Part shown: positions 9,000 through 13,043 of the stretch, piece by piece
How the letters are laid out: each line of letters starts with the position of its first letter
Position numbering within the stretch: the first letter of the stretch is position 1
Assembly (NCBI RefSeq): GCF_000003605.2
Contig: NW_003111482.1
Location: forward strand, 62,666 to 75,708
Source of the DNA: Saccoglossus kowalevskii
Lineage: Eukaryota > Hemichordata > Enteropneusta > Harrimaniidae
Direction of reading: 5' to 3'
Length of the DNA stretch: 13,043 nucleotides
The notes under the pieces: generated by a model
What the model was told of the DNA's origin: nothing
The model's database searches: none
The model's input: only the letters and a program-made list of their open reading frames with translations
Position numbers and translations under genes: made by a program

Positions 9000-9575
9000 T
9001 TTGTGCGTGCGTCAGTCTGTCAATAGTAATATTTCAGAATCCTGTGGACCGATTTCGTTCATTCTTTGCATGTGCCTAGTACCTTATGTGGGACATATGC
9101 ACATGCAGTGGTTTAGTGATTCGATTCAAAATGGTCGACTGGCAGCCATCTTGTTTTTTGAAAATGTTGTATTTTGGACATGCTTTGTCAGTTGTCATTC
9201 AAACTTGGTACATAGATTATACATGTTAGGTTAAATGTCCATGACAATTTTTTTCGCAATTGGATCAAAGATGGTCGACTGGCAGGCATCTTGTTTTTTT
9301 TTTTATGCGGTATCTTGGAAGTGCTCTGTCAGTTTTCAAGCAAATTTGGCACATACATGTACTTTATACATGTTAGGATGCATGTCCGTGACAATTTGTT
9401 TCAAAATCGGGTCAAGGATGGCCGATTGACAGCAATCTGACTTTTTGGCCTTACTACTATATTTCCGCAATTTATGTACCATTTTCATTCGTATTTGGCA
9501 CATACATCATACATATCAGTGTGTTTCATAATCATATCAAAGATGGCCAAATATTTTTATTTTTGGCCATATTAC
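9000..9575 (+). repeat. R1 irregular tandem repeat, upstream copy
   Basis: Monomers centred on the word ATGGTCGACTGGCAG occur at 9131, 9271 and (diverged) 9418 and 9543, giving spacings of 140, 147 and 125 bp. Each monomer also has a CAAAYTTGGYACATA-like word (near 9200, 9343, 9496) and T-rich stretches. A diverged 14-bp inverted pair at 8932-8945 and 8961-8974 lies just before it and may be a decayed header hairpin like those at 11305 and 11667. The overlapping open frames at 8854-9234 and 9235-9429 run along the monomers and are not genes. Confidence 0.7.
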
Positions 9576-9791
9576 TACTACACGGAACACGTATTTTGAT
9601 GTAAATAAACAATCTGTTGTATATGCCACTTGAAACTCAAGTTTCAAGGACACGCTCGCGACAACCCCCCACCCGCTTAAATATGACAATCACAAAGAGA
9701 ACTTTCAAAAATGTAACGGGGACTGTGTCATTTTCAATGACTTGTTTTATTTCTCAATTTATACAATACAATCCAAGATATCCACTTTATT
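9576..9791. other. Spacer between R1 and R2; nothing recognised
   Basis: No gene or clear repeat structure seen. It contains a C-rich run (ACAACCCCCCACCC, 9661-9674) and is otherwise AT-rich. Confidence 0.4.
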
Positions 9792-10318
9792 AGCTCCGCT
9801 GTCGGAGCTTATCATACGAGTCGGCGCGTGTGTCAATGTTTTATCTTTTCGACTTCTTCTTGAAAACTACTAGCCTGAATGCTTTGATACTTGGTGTGTA
9901 CATGTACAGTGTATGTACCTGGGGTAGACCTCTCTTAGATTTGTTCATTTCATTATGATATCCTCAACTCTCTAATTTTGGTGAATATTTTTGTTATTTT
10001 TGGTAAAAAGTGATATTTTTGACTTCTTGTTAAAAACCGCAAGTCCGATTGCTTTGATATTACATATATAGGTACTACATGTGGACCTCTCTCAGATTTG
10101 TTCATTTTGTGATGATATCTTCAATTATCTAATTTTGATGAATATTTATGTCATTTTTGGTAAAAAGTGATATTTTTGAATTATTGTTGAAAACAACAAG
10201 TCCAATTGCTATACATATTTATACATTTTATTGTTCATTTTCTAATGATATCTTCAGTTCTTTTGTTGAAATGTGCCTTGCTAACAGCGGAGCTGTATCA
10301 GCCGAGAGGCTGCTTGTT
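9792..10318 (+). mobile_element. R2 copy 1: HINE/Helentron-like non-autonomous element
   Basis: The left end is a perfect hairpin, AGCTCCG-CTGT-CGGAGCT (9792-9809). The right side has ACAGCGGAGCT (10284-10294), an 11-bp perfect inverted match to 9792-9802. It then has a hairpin CAGCC-GAGA-GGCTG (10299-10312) followed by CTTGTT. Between the ends are three tandem monomers starting at 9851, 10021 and 10178 (spacings 170 and 157 bp), each with GACTTCTTNTTRAAAAC, a CAAGTCCRATTGCTTTGATA-like word and GGTAAAAAGTGATATTTT. Subterminal inverted repeats, a 3' hairpin and a tandem core of about 150 bp are the known architecture of Helentron-associated elements, including bivalve pearl-type elements. The family name is inference. 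No coding. Confidence 0.7.
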
Positions 10319-10541
10319 TAGTTATTATCTTTAGTGATGTATTTCTTTTTCAAAGACTGGTCCTATTAGATTTATGTCTTGTTTGAATAAGATAATTCTT
10401 GTAGTTCCCACAATTTTTGGGATGGACTGGTCCCCCAAAATTATAACCAGTGTTTTGATAACTTAATCAAATACAAAAATGTGTTATGTTTGACACTCAT
10501 TTATATTATTTATAAATGTGTTTCCCATTTGTGATAGAACT
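10319..10541 (+). promoter_or_regulatory. Upstream region of MCM4
   Basis: Only 223 bp separate the R2 copy from the MCM4 ATG. No E2F-type site (TTTSSCGC) is visible, although E2F control is known for MCM genes in animals. TATAAA lies at 10511-10516, close to the ATG. The pyrimidine-rich tract ending TGTGATAG before AACTATG could be a splice acceptor, so a 5' UTR exon further upstream is possible. Two GACTGGTCC words (10355, 10425) recall the subterminal CTGGTCCT of the hAT element. Confidence 0.3.
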
Positions 10542-11289
10542 ATGTCTTCACCGGTTGGAACTCCACGTAGAAGTAAACGAGGAAGAGCAAGTGATACCAG
10601 TGAAAGCACACCAAAGAGAGGTCGTAGCAAAGAGCCACCAAGTGAAACCACACCTAGTAAAAAGGGGAAAGCACCTATAGAGAATGGAACACCACAGAGA
10701 AAAGGTGCACAAAATGGTACACCAAGTCGGCGCAGTGAAAGGGGAACGCCAGCAAGTAAAGTTGGTACACGTGAGTTTATTATTTATTTTGGAATCAAGC
10801 ACCAGTATATCAAATTTTTGGAATGGTCATGTACAATTTCAATATGTTCTCACTTTTACTGTAACAGCCTCAAGACGAAGTACCCGTGGTACCCGTGGAT
10901 CTTCTCCCCCTTCTAAAAGAATGGACTCTTCCCCTGGTTTAGCACCCTTGCCATCATCACCACCGACTGCAGCTCCATCACTGTTCTCTAGTCCTGCTGC
11001 ACCATCCAGAGCAGGTAATTGTTATTGTATGTTCTATAATTCTTGTACAAGACCATGTTACAAATAATGCAGAAATGGTTGAAGTTGCGAGAACTTTTTA
11101 TTTCTAATTATAAATTGTGAATGGCATTCTCATGGAGCCTTGATTACACATTCCTACAAAAGATTGTAGAAACAATTCTGTCATTTTCTTTTCATCATTC
11201 TTAGCAACAACCAGCGAAATAGATCTGAGTTCGCCATTAAATTATGGTACACCTAGTTCAAGAATTGGTAGCACACCAGGAAGACATGG
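10542..11289 (+). CDS. MCM4: DNA replication licensing factor MCM4, N-terminal exons 1-3 (partial)
   Basis: MCM4 is a subunit of the MCM2-7 helicase that unwinds DNA at nuclear replication origins. Exons are 10542-10770, 10868-11014 and 11205-11289, with GT-AG junctions and phases 1, 1 and 2. They give 153 codons plus two bases, and the gene continues past the window. Identification rests on the start MSSPVGTPRRSKRGRA and the exon 3 block EIDLSSPLNYGTPSSRIGSTPGR. The latter matches the conserved animal MCM4 segment ending SSPLxYGTPSSR. The encoded part is the disordered N-terminal tail (Ser, Thr, Pro, Arg rich), the known target of CDK and DDK kinases. Seven [ST]-P-x-[KR] sites are visible (T7, T23, T37, T50, T60, T76, T149). 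The helicase core (zinc-binding, AAA+) is not in the window. The ATG at 10542 has A at -3. The exon 3 donor (GGGTATCC) is the least certain junction. Confidence 0.88.
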
Positions 11290-11304
11290 GTATCCTTTGC
11301 TTTC

Positions 11305-11344
11305 TTAGTCTCGGTTCGGACACAGTCCGACAACGGGGGTCTTA
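11305..11344 (+). repeat. R3 header hairpin, copy 1
   Basis: TCGGAC (11316-11321) and GTCCGA (11325-11330) form a perfect stem around ACA, extended outward by the imperfect pairing of TAGTCTC with GGGGGTCTTA. The same hairpin recurs at 11667-11702. It lies 15 bp after MCM4 exon 3 and begins a run of R1 monomers. Confidence 0.65.
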
Positions 11345-11660
11345 TGTTTTGATTTTTGTGTGTCCGTCTATGCATGTGTGCGTGCATCCAGACCAGTATT
11401 TTAGAAATGCTTGGACCAATCACAATTAAACTTAACACATACATCATACATGATATTATACATATGCTCATCAATTTGTTTTATGATCTGATTCAAGATG
11501 GCCAAATGACAGCAATTTGTGTTCTAAAAAATCATCAAAATAAAGCATTTCTCAGCTGTTTACAAATGGATTTTGTTCAAACTTGGTATGTACGTTGGAC
11601 ATTATAGTACCTTGATGCACATCTTTTCAGATAAGATTCAAAATGGCCGACTGGTGGCCA
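11345..11660 (+). repeat. R1 tandem repeat, downstream copy in MCM4 intron 3
   Basis: Monomer words ATGGCCAAATGACAGCAA (11498) and ATGGCCGACTGGTGGCCA (11643) are 145 bp apart and correspond to those at 9418 and 9131/9271. A GGACCAATCACA word at 11412 matches GGACCGATTTCG at 9047 in the upstream copy. The open frames across 11244-11607 follow the repeat and the retained intron and are not genes. Confidence 0.65.
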
Positions 11661-11666
11661 TTATGT

Positions 11667-11702
11667 TAGTCCCTGTTCAGACGAAGTCCGAAACGGGGAC
11701 TA
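11667..11702 (+). repeat. R3 header hairpin, copy 2
   Basis: Left arm TAGTCCCTGTTCAGAC (11667-11682), loop GAA, right arm GTCCGAAACGGGGACTA (11686-11702). The arms pair along nearly their whole length, with two mismatches and one bulge. It precedes the R4 monomers. Confidence 0.7.
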
Positions 11703-12065
11703 TTAATTTGCGTTCATTCATTGGATTTTGATGAAACTTGGTACATAGATTTAATTAGTTTTTGATAAAAATCTGTGCATATTAATTACCTAATTTGCAT
11801 AATTATTAGTAAATTTTCAGTTTTTCCAGATATCTCAAGTACTCATCACGTTTCAATGAAACTTTGTACATGGATGCTGTAAGACAATAGACAGACCTGA
11901 TAAATTGTGGGTTAAAATCTGTACATATTAATTATCTAATTTGTATAATTAACCAATTTTAAGCTATCACACTGATATGTAAAGTACTAATTATTCCATT
12001 TTAATGAAACTTAGAACAAAGATGCTCTAGAACAATGTACAAACCTGATTAGTTTGGGATTAAAG
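11703..12065 (+). repeat. R4 tandem repeat, three diverged monomers
   Basis: The word ATGAAACTTGGTACATAGAT and its variants occur at 11731, 11856 and 12004 (spacings 125 and 148 bp). CATATTAATTANCTAATTTG occurs twice (about 11778 and 11927). R4 shares the ACTTGGTACATA core with R1, so the two may be branches of one repeat superfamily. It lies in MCM4 intron 3 and is not coding. Confidence 0.65.
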
Positions 12066-12080
12066 CTTTCTTTGATTTTT

Positions 12081-12694
12081 AGCTCCGCTGTCGACTTTGT
12101 TGTCCGTCGTCGTCGTCCGTGTCAATGTTTTACTTTTTTGACTTCTTCTTGAAAACTACAAGCCTGAATGCTTTGATACTTGATATATATGTACCTTGGG
12201 TAGACCTCTCTCAGATTTGTTCATTTCATGATCATATCTTCAATTCTCTAATTTTGGTGAATATTTTTGTCATTTTTGGTAAAAAGTGATATTTTCGACT
12301 TCTTGTTGAAAACCACAAGTCCAATTACTTTGATATTACATATATAGGTACTACATGTGGTTCTAACTCAGATTTGTTCATTTCATGATCATATCTTTAA
12401 TTCTCTAATTTTGGTGAATATTTTTGTCATTTTTTATAAAAAGTGATATTTTCGACTTCTTGTAGAAAACCGCAAGTCGAATTGCTTTGATATTACATAT
12501 ATAGGTACTACATGTGGACCTCTTTCAGATTTGTTAATTTCGTGGTGATGTGTTCAATTAAAAGTGATATTTTTGAATTCTTGTTAAAAACAGCAAGTCC
12601 CATTGCTCTGATACTTATACATATTGTTCATTTTCTAATGATATCTTTATTTGAAATGTGCAGCAGAGCTATTTCAGCCGACAGGCTGCTTGTT
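12081..12694 (+). mobile_element. R2 copy 2: HINE/Helentron-like element in MCM4 intron 3
   Basis: Same orientation and structure as the copy at 9792, with four monomers (starts 12140, 12298, 12454, 12575) instead of three; the last spacing is shortened to 121 bp. The left AGCTCCGCTGTCG is kept but its hairpin is broken. The right inverted word is decayed (GCAGCAGAGCT, 12660-12670). The right hairpin CAGCC-GACA-GGCTG (12675-12688) and the following CTTGTT are kept. The pairing change in the loop only (GAGA to GACA) suggests selection on the stem, or simply common descent. Confidence 0.7.
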
Positions 12695-13027
12695 ACTATT
12701 GCCACGCAACATTTATCAGAGTGATAGTGTGAACGTCATGCAGTGAACATCTTTTTGTTGTTGACCGTAGCAAGCTCAGGTCTGTGCTCTATGAAAGTTT
12801 GATCAGCATATTATACACTTCGATGCTTATGGGTATTAGTACAATCAGTTGTAAATAAACAGAGTTTCTGTAAACATGCAAGTGATTAACGGCACTCATT
12901 AGCATAGCCACACTTCAAATAAACACTTGGCCAGGGCAAACGAATTGGGCCCTTAAAAAAGCACAAAATTGGAACCGTTTGCACTATTGTCTGGCATTGT
13001 AGTGGAAGACGGACAGACCCAATTTTT
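12695..13027. other. MCM4 intron 3 remainder; nothing recognised
   Basis: No exon continuing MCM4 from phase 2 was found, and no repeat structure is clear. The next MCM4 exon must lie beyond the window. Confidence 0.4.
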
Positions 13028-13043
13028 AGCTCCTCTGTCGACT
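13028..13043 (+). mobile_element. Start of a third R2 copy, cut by the window edge
   Basis: AGCTCCTCTGTCGACT after a T-run matches the left end of the 12081 copy (AGCTCCGCTGTCGACT) at 15 of 16 positions. Only the terminus is visible. Confidence 0.6.

Noticed and set aside
8854-9429. Plus-strand frames of 126 and 64 codons that look protein-like
   Set aside because: They follow R1 monomers and repeat the same peptide words at monomer spacing; no ordered domain.
10518-10541. In-frame upstream start for MCM4 at 10518
   Set aside because: The codon is GTG. The ATG at 10542 gives the family-typical MSSP start and has A at -3.
10548-10802. Minus-strand frame of 84 codons opposite MCM4 exon 1
   Set aside because: Shadow of the MCM4 exon; rich in Cys, Ser, Thr and Trp, as expected from the complement of its Pro/Lys/Thr codons.

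Overview
This is animal nuclear DNA: AT-rich, with spliced genes, polyadenylation-type signals and many interspersed repeats, and no bacterial gene organisation. The N-terminal exons of a replicative helicase subunit (MCM4) together with repeats resembling bivalve 'pearl'/HINE elements suggest a marine invertebrate, perhaps a mollusc or another invertebrate group. The species cannot be fixed from the sequence.

Layout. 1-1265: no recognisable gene; a possible AATAAA signal near 308. 1266-7890: a nested transposon structure. Two inverted arms (1266-1301 continued at 5290-5465, and 7690-7890) share a nearly identical 31-bp outer end and a degenerate short-period repeat, as in foldback-type elements. 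The left arm is split by a complete hAT transposon (1302-5289) with CAGGGTT termini and a TTGTG duplication. This hAT carries an intact five-exon transposase gene on the minus strand (760 codons plus stop; all junctions follow GT-AG and keep frame) of the ZNF862-like hAT type. 5466-7689 is the arm-to-arm interior and has only short unrecognised ORFs. 7891-8930 is unassigned. 9000-9575: irregular tandem repeat R1. 9792-10318: R2, a HINE/Helentron-like element. 10542-11289: exons 1-3 of MCM4, plus strand, running off the right side of the window. 11305-12065: hairpin-headed repeats (R1 and R4 monomers) inside MCM4 intron 3. 12081-12694: second R2 copy. 13028-13043: start of a third R2 copy, cut by the window edge.

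Functionally there are two real genes: a selfish transposase and the start of a core DNA replication gene. They have no functional link. The rest is a record of repeat invasion around and inside MCM4. I did not find an operon-like or defence-like system. The most notable items are the coding-intact hAT element, its 28-bp inverted repeat with bZIP-type sites just upstream of the transposase ATG, its nesting in a foldback-like element, a 25-bp palindrome flanked by 7-bp direct repeats at 7521-7559, and the well-formed HINE-like copies.
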